Made by a program: the position numbers and the translations under genes | The notes under the pieces: generated by a model | Databases searched by the model: none | What the model was told of the DNA's origin: nothing | The model's input: only the letters and a program-made list of their open reading frames with translations | Part shown: piece after piece, positions 1 to 9,062 of the stretch | Numbering within the stretch: the first letter of the stretch is position 1 | Layout of the letters: every line of letters begins with the position of its first letter | Assembly (NCBI GenBank): GCA_014382445.1 | Contig: JACNJS010000010.1 | Location: 146,198-210,197, forward strand | Direction: 5' to 3' | Source of the DNA: Bacteroidota bacterium | GTDB lineage: Bacteria > Bacteroidota > Bacteroidia > Bacteroidales > F082 | Length of the DNA: 64,000 nt

Positions 1-99
1 GAACTTTTAACTCTAATTTTGCCTCAGGCAGAGATCGTTTACTTTAAAGAAATTCTTCCGTCAATTAATGATATATTTATTAAGGAAGTGAGTGGATAA
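1..99 (+). CDS. ABC transporter ATP-binding protein, C-terminal end (partial)
   Basis: The window opens inside a reading frame (frame 1) of 32 codons ending in TAA at 97-99. The residues end in PSINDIFIKEVSG. Tails of this kind close the C-terminal accessory domain of NatA-type ABC ATPases that pair with ABC-2 permeases. The next gene on the same strand is such a permease, which supports the call. The nucleotide-binding domain lies outside the window, so no Walker motifs can be checked. Confidence 0.6.
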   Translation, partial: ELLTLILPQAEIVYFKEILPSINDIFIKEVSG

Positions 100-140
100 T
101 TAGTGTTGCCGGATTAACATGTTGTTAGATTATCCCCACC

Positions 141-173
141 CCGACAACTTGGCAACCCGACAACCTTGACAAC
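141..173 (+). repeat. Two-copy 16/17-base direct repeat
   Basis: Two adjacent near-identical units, CCGACAACTTGGCAAC and CCGACAACCTTGACAAC, fill the gap between the ABC ATPase and its permease. The block is rich in GACAAC and GGCAAC words. It resembles the low-complexity spacers found elsewhere in this window. No function is evident. Confidence 0.6.
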
Positions 174-184
174 ATACTAAGCCT

Positions 185-1504
185 ATGAACAAAATATTCC
201 TCATAATACAGCGTGAATACCTTTCAAGGGTAAAAAAAAGGTCATTTATTATTATGACAATTATTGGTCCGGTATTGATGGCAGCAATGATAATACTACC
301 GGCATATCTTGCCGATTGGAGTGAAGCAACCGAAAAGCGGATTGCAGTTCTTGATGAAACAGGCTGGTTTTTGGAAAAATTTAAAGATCAGGATAATATT
401 TCCTTTTATTATGTTTTTGATGACCTTGATAGCGAAAAAGAAAATGCTCTGTACAAAAATGGCGATTTACTACTTTACGTCCCACGCACTGAGCTTAATA
501 TTCCTGTAAATTCTGAGCTCTATTCCATAAAACAACCGGGTTTAAATGTTACATCGTATATCAAATCGGTGATGAAGCAGATTGTGGAGAACAAAAAATT
601 ACTTGCATCAGGCATCGATCCCGAAATAATAAAATCCGCCAAGGTGAATATTAACCTTTCAACAATTAGAGTTGAAAAGGATGGTATTGAAAAGAAAAGC
701 AACACAGAAGTTGAAGTTGGCCTTGCAATATTTTCAGGGATAATGATCTATTTTTTCATCTTCATGTTCGGTGTGCAAGTTCTGAAAGGAGTTATGGAAG
801 AAAAATCAAACAGAATTGTTGAAGTTATAATTTCGTCGGTTAAACCATTCCAGTTAATGCTTGGTAAAATAATTGGCGTTGCATTTGTAGGTTTAACTCA
901 ATTTATGCTTTGGATACTGCTTACCTTAATTTTTGTTGGAGTTTTCCAAACAGGTATGCTAACTGAGGGTAACTCGGCTATGGAAATGCTTGGCAGCAAA
1001 AATGAAATTCTTCAAAATGTAAGTGCTAATAATCAGGGTGTTGACCCGATGATAATGGTAAACGAAATTATAAGCGGCATAAATATTCAGGTTATGGTGT
1101 TAAGCTTTATATTTTATTTTCTTGGGGGGTATCTTCTATATTCATCACTTTTTGCTGCCATTGGAGGAGCAATTGATCATGATACCGACAGCCAGCAATT
1201 TATGCTACCCGTTTCTATACCTTTAATTTTTTCAATAGCACTTTCGGGTGTAATAGTAAACCAACCCGACAGCTCACTGGCAATTTGGATGTCGATGATA
1301 CCTTTCACATCTCCCATAACTATGATGATGCGAATACCGTTTGGTGTCCCTCTGTGGCAAATAGGGGTTTCAATGACCTTACTTATTGCAGGGTTTATAA
1401 TGACAACCTGGTTTGCCGGTAAAATCTATCGAACCGGCATTCTAATGTACGGTCAAAAAGTTAGTTATGCTATTATTTGGAAGTGGCTTACTAGTAAGTA
1501 TTAA
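185..1504 (+). CDS. ABC-2 type transporter permease (NatB-like)
   Basis: Inner-membrane subunit of an ABC exporter whose ATPase gene ends just upstream (position 99). The 439-residue protein has the ABC-2 permease layout: one N-terminal membrane helix (about residues 20-42), a large extracytoplasmic domain (about 45-175), then a group of hydrophobic helices from about 180 to 410. After the second helix the sequence EEKSNRIVEVIISSVKP marks the conserved cytoplasmic loop of this family. NatAB relatives export sodium, drugs or unknown small molecules; the substrate here cannot be told. The start at 185 is the first ATG and precedes the first helix. The stop overlaps by a few bases the stop of the convergent lipoprotein gene on the other strand. 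Confidence 0.85.
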   Translation: MNKIFLIIQREYLSRVKKRSFIIMTIIGPVLMAAMIILPAYLADWSEATEKRIAVLDETGWFLEKFKDQDNISFYYVFDDLDSEKENALYKNGDLLLYVPRTELNIPVNSELYSIKQPGLNVTSYIKSVMKQIVENKKLLASGIDPEIIKSAKVNINLSTIRVEKDGIEKKSNTEVEVGLAIFSGIMIYFFIFMFGVQVLKGVMEEKSNRIVEVIISSVKPFQLMLGKIIGVAFVGLTQFMLWILLTLIFVGVFQTGMLTEGNSAMEMLGSKNEILQNVSANNQGVDPMIMVNEIISGINIQVMVLSFIFYFLGGYLLYSSLFAAIGGAIDHDTDSQQFMLPVSIPLIFSIALSGVIVNQPDSSLAIWMSMIPFTSPITMMMRIPFGVPLWQIGVSMTLLIAGFIMTTWFAGKIYRTGILMYGQKVSYAIIWKWLTSKY

Positions 1505-1959
1505 TTAACTTTTTTCAAATAAAATAACTGCTTTTTATTACTGTTAATATCTGAGGTTGTTACTGTTAGTAAACTGTCATTTTCAACCTGATAAACTATT
1601 ATTGATGGGAATTCATTAGCAGGATTAACAAACGTCCAATTATTTTTAGAGGCTTGTATGAGCAAAAAATCAACGATATCTTTTTTCTCTCCCAGGAAAA
1701 CTCTGTAATATATGGAATCACCTTCCCTCAAAATCTTTAACGATTCAAAAAATGCAGTATCAGCACCATTCATACTAAAACCTATACCCTCAAAAAGATT
1801 TTCATCAACAAACTTCCAGTTTTCGTTGAATTTAACACCTTTGTATGATTGCCATTCACCATTTAAAACTTTGAGATCACTAATTATATCAGAAGAAGAC
1901 GGATTATAACATGAATTTATTAGAAGAAGTACTAATAAAAATAACGAAAATGGTTTCAT
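1501..1959 (-). CDS. Small predicted lipoprotein, DUF6265-like
   Basis: Encodes about 152 residues starting at MKPFSLFLLV; an in-frame ATG 14 codons upstream would place extra polar residues before the signal peptide and is less likely. The N-terminus is a hydrophobic signal sequence followed by a lipobox ending at INSC, so export and lipidation are predicted. The body has the pattern LNGEWQSYKGVKFNENWKF, then alternating charged and aromatic strands, like small lipocalin-type beta-barrel domains (DUF6265 type) found in Bacteroidota. No catalytic residues are apparent. It converges on the ABC-2 permease gene, with the two stops overlapping, and is divergent from secDF. Confidence 0.6.
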   Translation of the reverse strand: MKPFSLFLLVLLLINSCYNPSSSDIISDLKVLNGEWQSYKGVKFNENWKFVDENLFEGIGFSMNGADTAFFESLKILREGDSIYYRVFLGEKKDIVDFLLIQASKNNWTFVNPANEFPSIIVYQVENDSLLTVTTSDINSNKKQLFYLKKVN

Positions 1960-2001
1960 AATTAATAGTGGTTTAAAGTGTTCAAAGTTAATTAATATCA
2001 A

Positions 2002-2033
2002 TTTGCTAATTCACAAATATTATTCTATTTTTG
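2002..2033 (+). promoter_or_regulatory. Bacteroidota-type promoter for secDF
   Basis: TTTG at 2002-2005 and TATTTTTG at 2026-2033 are separated by 20 bases, matching the known Bacteroidota -33 (TTTG) and -7 (TAnnTTTG) boxes. Transcription would start near 2040, giving a leader of about 35 bases before the secDF ATG at 2077. Confidence 0.55.
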
Positions 2034-2076
2034 CACCCTCAAAAAAATGAAGTAAATAATTAATAACTAAGATCAA

Positions 2077-5000
2077 ATGCAGAATAGAGGAGCTATTAAG
2101 TTTTTTGCCATTGCTTTTGCTTTAGTTTGTTTGTATCAGCTAAGCTTCACCTTTGTTACCACCAGAGTTGAAAAGAAAGCGAAAGAATATGCATCAAACC
2201 AAAGCGCAATTCAGCAGGCTAACGAACTTGCCGGAGAAAATAAGGTTCTTGAAACCTATTTAATGGATTCTATTGCCCGTGCAAGAGAAACGTATTATCT
2301 GGATAGTATTTCCAATGTTGTAGTTTACGACATACTTGTTGCCGGATATACTTTTAAAGAGTGTAAAGAAAGAGAGATTAATCTCGGACTTGACCTTAAA
2401 GGGGGAATGAATGTTGTGTTGGAAGTTTCAGTAAGCGAAATAGTTAATGCACTTTCTGGTAACAGCCAGGATCCGGTTTTCAGAGAAGCTATGACATTAG
2501 CCTATCAGAAGCAAAAAACCAGTGGGCAGGGATTTGTTACATTATTTGGTGAATCGTTTACAGAAGTAGATCCAAACGCAAGGCTGGCATCTATTTTCCT
2601 GTATGAATTTAAAGATAAAGGAATTACAACCAACTCGACAAATGAAGAGATCCTTGATGTAATCAACTATGAAGCTAACGAGGCTATCGACAGATCATAT
2701 CAAATACTTCGTACTCGTATCGACCGTTTTGGTGTTGCACAACCAAACATTCAAAAACTTGCAACAACCGGGCGTATCGCAATTGAACTGCCAGGTATTA
2801 AAGACCCTGAACGCGTAAGGAAACTCTTGCAGGGAACTGCAAAACTTGAGTTCTGGGAAACTTATAACTTTTCTGACTTGTATGCCCAGTTTGATGAGGC
2901 TAATGCAACATTAAGAACTGAAGAGATACTAGAAGAAGAAACAGCTGCTGCCGAAGCTGAAAAAGAAGCAAGAATTGAAGAAACTACTGACAAAACTACT
3001 ACTGCTATTGATGAAACTGGTGAAACAGAGGTTACAGTTGAAGATGAAGAGCAGGAGTCAACCGACAAACTATTAGAGCAAATCGAAGCAGATACAACAA
3101 CTGAAGCTGCCGATGACATGAATTTTAATGATTATGCTAAAAAATTTCCCCTTTATGCATATCTGCAACCATCATATGCTCAGGATGAATCAGGAAGACC
3201 TTATCCGGCAAATACTGCCCGAATTGGTTTTGCCGCCATAAAAGATACTTCTCGTATTAACCATATGCTTAAACTTGTTAAGGATATTTTTCCAAGAGAT
3301 TTAAAACTTGTTTGGTCGGTTAAACCAAATCCCAGTACACCTGATGTACTCGAATTAATCGCGTTAAAAGCAAGTTACCGTGATGGAAGTGCAGCCCTTG
3401 GTGGAGATGTTATTGTTGATGCCCGACAAGATTATGATCAAAATGGTGGTATTGCTGTTGATATGCAAATGAATGCTCAGGGAGCTAAAATTTGGAAAAG
3501 ACTTACCGGTGAAAGTGTAGGAAAACAAATTGCCATCGTTCTTGATAATTATGTTTATTCATACCCGGTTGTTAACGACGAAATTCCTAGTGGAAGGTCT
3601 TCCATTTCTGGAGGAAATATGGATTTGAATGAGGCACAAGACCTTGCAAACATACTTAAAGCAGGGAAATTACCTGCCCCGGCACGCATTGTTGAAGAGG
3701 CAGTAGTTGGACCATCTCTTGGGCGTGAAGCAGTAAGTGCTGGAATGAACTCGTTTATTTTGGCATTTATCCTTGTGCTGGCGTATATGATTGTGTATTA
3801 TCACCGCGCAGGTTTCGTAGCTAATTTTGCACTGATTACTAACATGTTCTTCTTGTTTGGAGTACTTGCATCACTGGGAGCGGTTCTAACCCTACCTGGT
3901 ATGGCAGGTATAGTTCTTACTCTGGGTATGGCTGTTGATGCCAACGTGATTATTTATGAGCGGATTAAGGAAGAAATAAGGGCAGGTAAAGGTCTGAGGC
4001 TTGCAATTACCGATGGTTATAAAAATGCATACTCAGCTATTATTGATGGTAACGTTACAACATTGCTAACAGGTATTGTGCTTTATGTATTTGGAACCGG
4101 TCCGGTACAGGGTTTTGCCACTACATTGATTATTGGTCTGCTTTCATCACTCTTTACATCAATCTTTATTTCCAGAATGATTTTCACATGGATGCTTAAC
4201 ACGAACAAAAAAGTTAACTTTTCTACAAAATTTACTGCAAATGTGTTAGCCAATACTAATTTCAATTTTATTGCATCTAGAAAAAAAGCTTATATCTTTT
4301 CAGCGATACTAATATTTATTAGTGTCGGATCGCTTGTTACAAAAGGATTGAATTTCGGGATTGATTTTACCGGTGGACGTACCTATATAATTAGGTTCGA
4401 TAATGATGTTGACACTGAAGAAGCACGAAAAATACTCACCGCTGAGTTCGAAAACAATGCTCCCGAAATAAAAACATTTGGGGCAAATACTCAAATAAAA
4501 GTGACAACAAAGTACTTAATTGATGATGATCGTGTTGAGGTGGATTCAATAATTCAGGTGAAATTACACAGCGGTCTTAAAAATATGTTCACTGAAGAAA
4601 TTAAATATCATGACTTTTCATCAGATACGGAAGGAGAAAACAAACTGTTAGGTATATTAAGCTCACAAAAAATAGGACCAACAATTGCATACGATATCAG
4701 AAATAAAGCATATTTTGCAATTTTCTTTGCGCTTATTATCATCTTTATTTACATTGCTGTACGCTTTAAGAAATGGCAATTCGGCCTTGCAGGTGTAGCT
4801 GCCCTTTTCCATGATACTTTAATTACAATGGGGCTTTTCTCTATTTTCTATGGGATACTTCCATTTAATATGGAGATTGACCAGGCATTTATTGCAGCCA
4901 TCCTAACTATTATTGGATACTCAATTAATGATACTGTTATTATTTTCGACCGTATTCGTGAAAACACTCACCTTTTCCCAAAACATAGCATAAAAAGCAA

Positions 5001-5265
5001 TATAAACACTGGATTAAATAGCACACTTGCGCGAACAATAAACACTTCAGGTACAACTCTTGTTGTGCTGCTTGTAATCTTCATCTTTGGCGGTGAAGTT
5101 ATACGTGGTTTTATATTTGCGTTGCTGATCGGGATTACGGTAGGAACCTACTCATCCTTATTTACAGCTAGCCCTATTGCTTACGACTTGCTTGGTGGCG
5201 ACAAACAGGAAAAAGAAGTTGCTGAAAGAGAAGCCAGATTAAAAGCTAAAAAAAGTAAAAATTAA
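2077..5265 (+). CDS. secDF: Fused protein translocase subunit SecDF
   Basis: SecD and SecF joined in one 1062-residue chain, as is usual in Bacteroidota. It uses the proton gradient to help SecYEG complete export. The SecD half starts with one membrane helix, then the P1 motif DLKGGMNVVLEVSV (about residue 107). Its membrane domain holds GMAVDANVIIYERIKEEI. The SecF half has GIDFTGGRTYIIRF and GYSINDTVIIFDRIREN. The conserved Asp residues of both halves that carry protons are therefore present. Residues about 281-348 form a very acidic Glu/Thr-rich insert inside the periplasmic P1 region. A promoter lies just upstream and a strong terminator just downstream, so the gene is probably transcribed alone. 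Confidence 0.97.
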   Translation: MQNRGAIKFFAIAFALVCLYQLSFTFVTTRVEKKAKEYASNQSAIQQANELAGENKVLETYLMDSIARARETYYLDSISNVVVYDILVAGYTFKECKEREINLGLDLKGGMNVVLEVSVSEIVNALSGNSQDPVFREAMTLAYQKQKTSGQGFVTLFGESFTEVDPNARLASIFLYEFKDKGITTNSTNEEILDVINYEANEAIDRSYQILRTRIDRFGVAQPNIQKLATTGRIAIELPGIKDPERVRKLLQGTAKLEFWETYNFSDLYAQFDEANATLRTEEILEEETAAAEAEKEARIEETTDKTTTAIDETGETEVTVEDEEQESTDKLLEQIEADTTTEAADDMNFNDYAKKFPLYAYLQPSYAQDESGRPYPANTARIGFAAIKDTSRINHMLKLVKDIFPRDLKLVWSVKPNPSTPDVLELIALKASYRDGSAALGGDVIVDARQDYDQNGGIAVDMQMNAQGAKIWKRLTGESVGKQIAIVLDNYVYSYPVVNDEIPSGRSSISGGNMDLNEAQDLANILKAGKLPAPARIVEEAVVGPSLGREAVSAGMNSFILAFILVLAYMIVYYHRAGFVANFALITNMFFLFGVLASLGAVLTLPGMAGIVLTLGMAVDANVIIYERIKEEIRAGKGLRLAITDGYKNAYSAIIDGNVTTLLTGIVLYVFGTGPVQGFATTLIIGLLSSLFTSIFISRMIFTWMLNTNKKVNFSTKFTANVLANTNFNFIASRKKAYIFSAILIFISVGSLVTKGLNFGIDFTGGRTYIIRFDNDVDTEEARKILTAEFENNAPEIKTFGANTQIKVTTKYLIDDDRVEVDSIIQVKLHSGLKNMFTEEIKYHDFSSDTEGENKLLGILSSQKIGPTIAYDIRNKAYFAIFFALIIIFIYIAVRFKKWQFGLAGVAALFHDTLITMGLFSIFYGILPFNMEIDQAFIAAILTIIGYSINDTVIIFDRIRENTHLFPKHSIKSNINTGLNSTLARTINTSGTTLVVLLVIFIFGGEVIRGFIFALLIGITVGTYSSLFTASPIAYDLLGGDKQEKEVAEREARLKAKKSKN

Positions 5266-5286
5266 CAGTAACTGTATAAATAATAC

Positions 5287-5320
5287 AAAGTCCCATTGCT
5301 TTGCTTTGGGACTTTTTTTT
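5287..5320 (+). terminator. Rho-independent terminator after secDF
   Basis: Perfect 9-bp stem AAAGTCCCA (5287-5295) and TGGGACTTT (5307-5315) with an 11-base loop, running into eight T. It lies 22 bases after the secDF stop codon. Confidence 0.9.
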
Positions 5321-5469
5321 GTGGTTGTAAAATGAGTCTGCAAAACTATTTCAAACTCCATTCTTGTTCAAATCGCTATAGTTAAATAATATTATGGAAT
5401 ACTTCTTGTGGTTTCAAAAATTGATATTTATTTGTAATTTAGTAATTGAAATAATACAACCCCTAAATT

Positions 5470-6762
5470 ATGGATTATAAAGAAACAATAACCTGGTTGT
5501 TTAACCAGCTGCCCATGTATCAACGAATTGGCAAGGCAGCCTACAAAGCTGATTTGAGTAACACTATTTACATTCTTGATGCATTAGGAAATCCTGAAAA
5601 AAAAATAAGGGCTATTCATATTGCCGGAACAAACGGGAAAGGAAGTGTATCCCATATGATTGCATCTGTTTTACAGGAAGCAGGGTATAGTACAGGGTTA
5701 TACACTTCACCTCATCTTAAAGATTTCAGGGAAAGAATAAAAATAAACGGACAATTAATCCCTGAAGACGAAGTAATAAGATTTGTTAAAGCAAATAAAG
5801 ATACATTTACAAGCATCGAGTCTTCTTTTTTTGAAATGACGGTAGGGATGGCTTTCGATTATTTTGCTAAACAAAAGGTTGATTTTGCAGTTATTGAAAC
5901 AGGTTTAGGCGGCCGACTCGATTCCACAAACTTATGTCATCCGGTAATTTCAATTATAACAAATATCGGAATCGATCATACAGAATTTTTAGGTGATTCA
6001 CTTAAAAAAATTGCTATTGAAAAGGCCGGGATAATTAAGGCAGGCATACCTGTAATAGTTGGAAAACACGATTCGCAAGTTGATGAAGTTTTTGAACAGA
6101 CATGCTCCAGATTAAAATCACCTCTGTATTTTGCCGAAGATGATTTGGAACTTAGAGAGTTTCTATCGGAAGATGACAATACACTGACAATGGATGTGTG
6201 GTATAAAAATAATGATATTATTACTGGACTTAAATCGTCATTGCTGGGCAATTATCAAAAAGAAAATATACGTACTGCTCTCCGATCAATTGAACTTCTG
6301 AAAGAAAATAATATCATCGAAGTGTCTAATTATCAAGTTACTGTTGGGGTTGAAAATACCATTAACAATACCGGATTTTATGGGCGCTGGCAAAAACTCA
6401 GCAACAATCCGGTTACAATTTGCGATACAGCACATAATGTTGATGGAATTAAAGCTATAGTAAATCAGTTAGGGGAATTAACCTTTAATCATCTTCATTT
6501 TGTGATTGGGATGGTTAAGGATAAAGATGCATTTGGAATTTTAACGTTGTTGCCAAACAACGCAACATATTATTTTTGCAAACCTGATATTCCAAGGGGC
6601 ATTGATTCGTTGGAGCTCGCTGAATTGGGATTTAAGGCAGGGTTAAATGGGAAATCATATAATTCAGTAATGCAGGCTTATCACTCGGCAAAAAATAATG
6701 CAGGTTTTAACGATTTGGTTTTTATCGGCGGAAGCACGTTTGTTGTAGCAGAAGTGATCTAA
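5470..6762 (+). CDS. folC: Bifunctional folylpolyglutamate/dihydrofolate synthase
   Basis: Cytoplasmic ATP-dependent ligase that adds glutamate to dihydropteroate and to folates. The 430-residue length is normal for the family. The Mur-ligase-type P-loop GTNGKGS lies at residues 53-59, followed by the folate-binding stretch TSPHLKDFRERIKING and the ETGLGGRLDSTN motif. The C-terminal domain contains DTAHNVDGIKAI. The gene is flanked by gaps of roughly 80-200 bases on both sides with no obvious operon partner. Start at 5470 is the only ATG before the conserved N-terminal helix. Confidence 0.93.
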   Translation: MDYKETITWLFNQLPMYQRIGKAAYKADLSNTIYILDALGNPEKKIRAIHIAGTNGKGSVSHMIASVLQEAGYSTGLYTSPHLKDFRERIKINGQLIPEDEVIRFVKANKDTFTSIESSFFEMTVGMAFDYFAKQKVDFAVIETGLGGRLDSTNLCHPVISIITNIGIDHTEFLGDSLKKIAIEKAGIIKAGIPVIVGKHDSQVDEVFEQTCSRLKSPLYFAEDDLELREFLSEDDNTLTMDVWYKNNDIITGLKSSLLGNYQKENIRTALRSIELLKENNIIEVSNYQVTVGVENTINNTGFYGRWQKLSNNPVTICDTAHNVDGIKAIVNQLGELTFNHLHFVIGMVKDKDAFGILTLLPNNATYYFCKPDIPRGIDSLELAELGFKAGLNGKSYNSVMQAYHSAKNNAGFNDLVFIGGSTFVVAEVI

Positions 6763-6846
6763 AAAACTTTTTAATCTGTAAACAGAAAAATACAACATTT
6801 AAAAAATACATCTAATTGTTGTTATAAATAAAGAAAAATATATTTC

Positions 6847-7581
6847 ATGGATACATTTAACATTATTCAATTAGGATTGCTGGCAGTTTTGCTGGGATAT
6901 TTTCTTTATTACGTTTATACACTGCTGTTTAGTAAATCGTACCAACCTTTAATATGGAAAAGTAAACTAAAAAAAGGAATGATTTCGCAAGAGTTGCATA
7001 AAGCAGAAAGAAAGTACATGGATAAAGCACGCTTTTTTAATTTCTGGTTTCAGGTTGAACGATTAAAAAAAGATAAAGTATTAGGCTCGTTTGCAGAATT
7101 AGGAGTTTATAAAGGTGATTCGGCTGAAATAATTCACCTGATGGACCCTTCACGTGAAATTCATTTGTTCGATACTTTTGAAGGGTTTCACCAAAAAGAC
7201 CTTGAAGTTGAAACCGGAAAAGCTGCTACTTACACCGTTCACAATTTTGCAGATACATCCATCGAAAGAGTTAAGCAAAAACTAAAGTCTGATAAATTCA
7301 TTTTTCACAAAGGGTATTTCCCTGATACAACTGAATACATAATTAATGAGAAATTTGCCCTTGTAAATATGGATGCTGATTTGTATAATCCTACCAAAGC
7401 CGGCCTTGAGTTCTTTTATCCCCGATTATCACCAGGCGGCGTAATTATTATACACGATTACAATCCCGAATGGCCCGGCATAATGAAAGCTGTTGATGAT
7501 TTCGCACAAACGTTATCCATCTCTATCGTACCACTAACCGATACCGACAGTAGTGCGATGTTGTTTAAACAGGCAAATTAA
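6847..7581 (+). CDS. TylF/MycF-family O-methyltransferase with N-terminal membrane anchor
   Basis: The 244-residue protein starts with a hydrophobic helix (about residues 7-29), then a SAM-dependent methyltransferase domain. Motifs seen are FAELGVYKGDSAEIIHLM (SAM-binding loop), HLFDTFEGF, and NMDADLYNPTKAGLEFFYP followed by GGVIIIHDY. This set of acidic residues is typical of the TylF/MycF/NovP family, which methylates sugar hydroxyls in a metal-dependent way. The membrane anchor and isolated position suggest action on a membrane-linked glycan or lipid, but this is inference. The substrate is unknown. Confidence 0.8.
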   Translation: MDTFNIIQLGLLAVLLGYFLYYVYTLLFSKSYQPLIWKSKLKKGMISQELHKAERKYMDKARFFNFWFQVERLKKDKVLGSFAELGVYKGDSAEIIHLMDPSREIHLFDTFEGFHQKDLEVETGKAATYTVHNFADTSIERVKQKLKSDKFIFHKGYFPDTTEYIINEKFALVNMDADLYNPTKAGLEFFYPRLSPGGVIIIHDYNPEWPGIMKAVDDFAQTLSISIVPLTDTDSSAMLFKQAN

Positions 7582-7700
7582 TCCCATATTGGTGAGCATT
7601 TGCAAGCGTAACAATAAATCTTATTGTGTTTCGTGATATTTTTTATCAATTACCAAAACCGATATCATCATTTGCAGAATGCCTGGTAAAATTAAGGCTT

Positions 7701-8858
7701 TCATTTCATTAATACTATTTTTCTAACTACCTTAACTTTATTATCTACAACGAGTTTAGCATAGTAAACACCAGCAGGGAAATTTTCAGCATTCCAAATA
7801 ACAGATGATTGGTTTCGAAGTAAGGCAAAATATTGAATTTTTTGCGCTTTCATATTGTAGATCTCAATTTCTGAATTCGCTTTCACAGGATCAAAAGAAA
7901 AAGTGGTACTACCTTGAAAAGGATTGGGATAGTTGCTCAAATTAAATTGTGAAAGATTAATATTATAGAGTCCTAGATATGAGCCGGTTTTAATTTTTAA
8001 TCCAACTGGCCGGTGGTCGGAGACATTTTGATCATATTCATAAAAACCATTCTCAAAATATTCGTCAAGTTTTATAGTTTGTATCTCAGAGGCTTCATTA
8101 CCAAAATCATCAAATAACTCATTAGTTATCAGTATGTGATCAATATGCGATGGCCATGAAGGATATGACCAACCTGAACTGCTACCCTCAGCTATCTCCA
8201 TATCCACAAACATATAATTGTCATTGTCATCCGTAAAACCCTGAAATACATTATTAGCCGGACTGTCGGTTAGTATATCGTTAAGATCGCCAAGTACTAT
8301 TACTTTTTCATTGGAATAATTATCAATGATATATTGATCAAGCAAATTACAGGCATCAAGACGTCTTTTTTCTTCATCCCAATAGTTATAAAGATCAAGA
8401 TATCCGTCGCCGCAACACTTTAAATGATTATTGATAATAACATAATGCTCATCCTTGTAATTCATCTCCATAACTACCGGAGACCTTGGAAACTCCCGGT
8501 TATTGTTTGTGTATATTTCAAAAATATTCACATTCTCAATCACATTGGTTTTGTAAACATAGGCCAAACCAGCATACTCGTTATAAGCATAATAGCCCTC
8601 CCATCCATCAAGGTTTTCAGCTAATTGCTGAAGCCAGTAATTGTCGGTGATTTCCTGAATGGCCAATACATCAACATCAATGGCCTCAATTATTTGACAT
8701 ACATAATCAAAAGTAATTTGTCCGTTTTTTGGAAAATGTTCGATGTTCCAGCTTACTACATCCAAGGTGGAATCAGTTCCAAAAGTCAAATCCTCAAATT
8801 GTGCAACTAACTGTAAATTGAGCATTAAAATGATTATTATTGATGTTGTTTTTTTCAT
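7701..8858 (-). CDS. T9SS-secreted endonuclease/exonuclease/phosphatase-fold enzyme
   Basis: About 385 residues from MKKTTSIIII; the upstream in-frame ATG would add 11 polar residues before the signal peptide. After the signal peptide comes a DNase I-like fold: VVSWNIEHFP, AIQEI (metal-binding Glu), NNHLKCCG, VLGDLND, SHIDHILIT and SDHRPVG. All the expected catalytic His, Asp and Asn residues are visible. The last 75 or so residues (NYPNPFQGSTTFSF to the C-terminus) are a T9SS type A sorting domain, so the enzyme should be carried across the outer membrane and anchored or released. Substrate could be extracellular DNA or a phosphoester or lipid; the fold does not decide. Gene stands alone. 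Confidence 0.87.
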   Translation of the reverse strand: MKKTTSIIIILMLNLQLVAQFEDLTFGTDSTLDVVSWNIEHFPKNGQITFDYVCQIIEAIDVDVLAIQEITDNYWLQQLAENLDGWEGYYAYNEYAGLAYVYKTNVIENVNIFEIYTNNNREFPRSPVVMEMNYKDEHYVIINNHLKCCGDGYLDLYNYWDEEKRRLDACNLLDQYIIDNYSNEKVIVLGDLNDILTDSPANNVFQGFTDDNDNYMFVDMEIAEGSSSGWSYPSWPSHIDHILITNELFDDFGNEASEIQTIKLDEYFENGFYEYDQNVSDHRPVGLKIKTGSYLGLYNINLSQFNLSNYPNPFQGSTTFSFDPVKANSEIEIYNMKAQKIQYFALLRNQSSVIWNAENFPAGVYYAKLVVDNKVKVVRKIVLMK

Positions 8859-9062
8859 TTGTTTTGATGTTTTTAGAGCGTAAAAATACATACAATTATT
8901 TTAACTAACTTATTTGTAAATAAAAGTAATCATCCTAAAGGAGTTATAATTAAAAACCCGCCATTCACCGAAAAACCTCCTCTACTCACCTAATAATTAT
9001 TTACCAGAGCTGTTTTTGCCTATATTTTTGCCAATAAATTATAACTATAAAAACACAAGGAA

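Noticed and set aside
2862-3119. Serine-rich reading frame on the minus strand inside secDF
   Set aside because: It is the complement of the acidic insert; the Ser/Val-rich composition is a by-product of GAA/GAC/ACT codons on the other strand.
5325-5469. Folate riboswitch or leader before folC
   Set aside because: The sequence is AT-rich with no conserved paired elements that I can identify.
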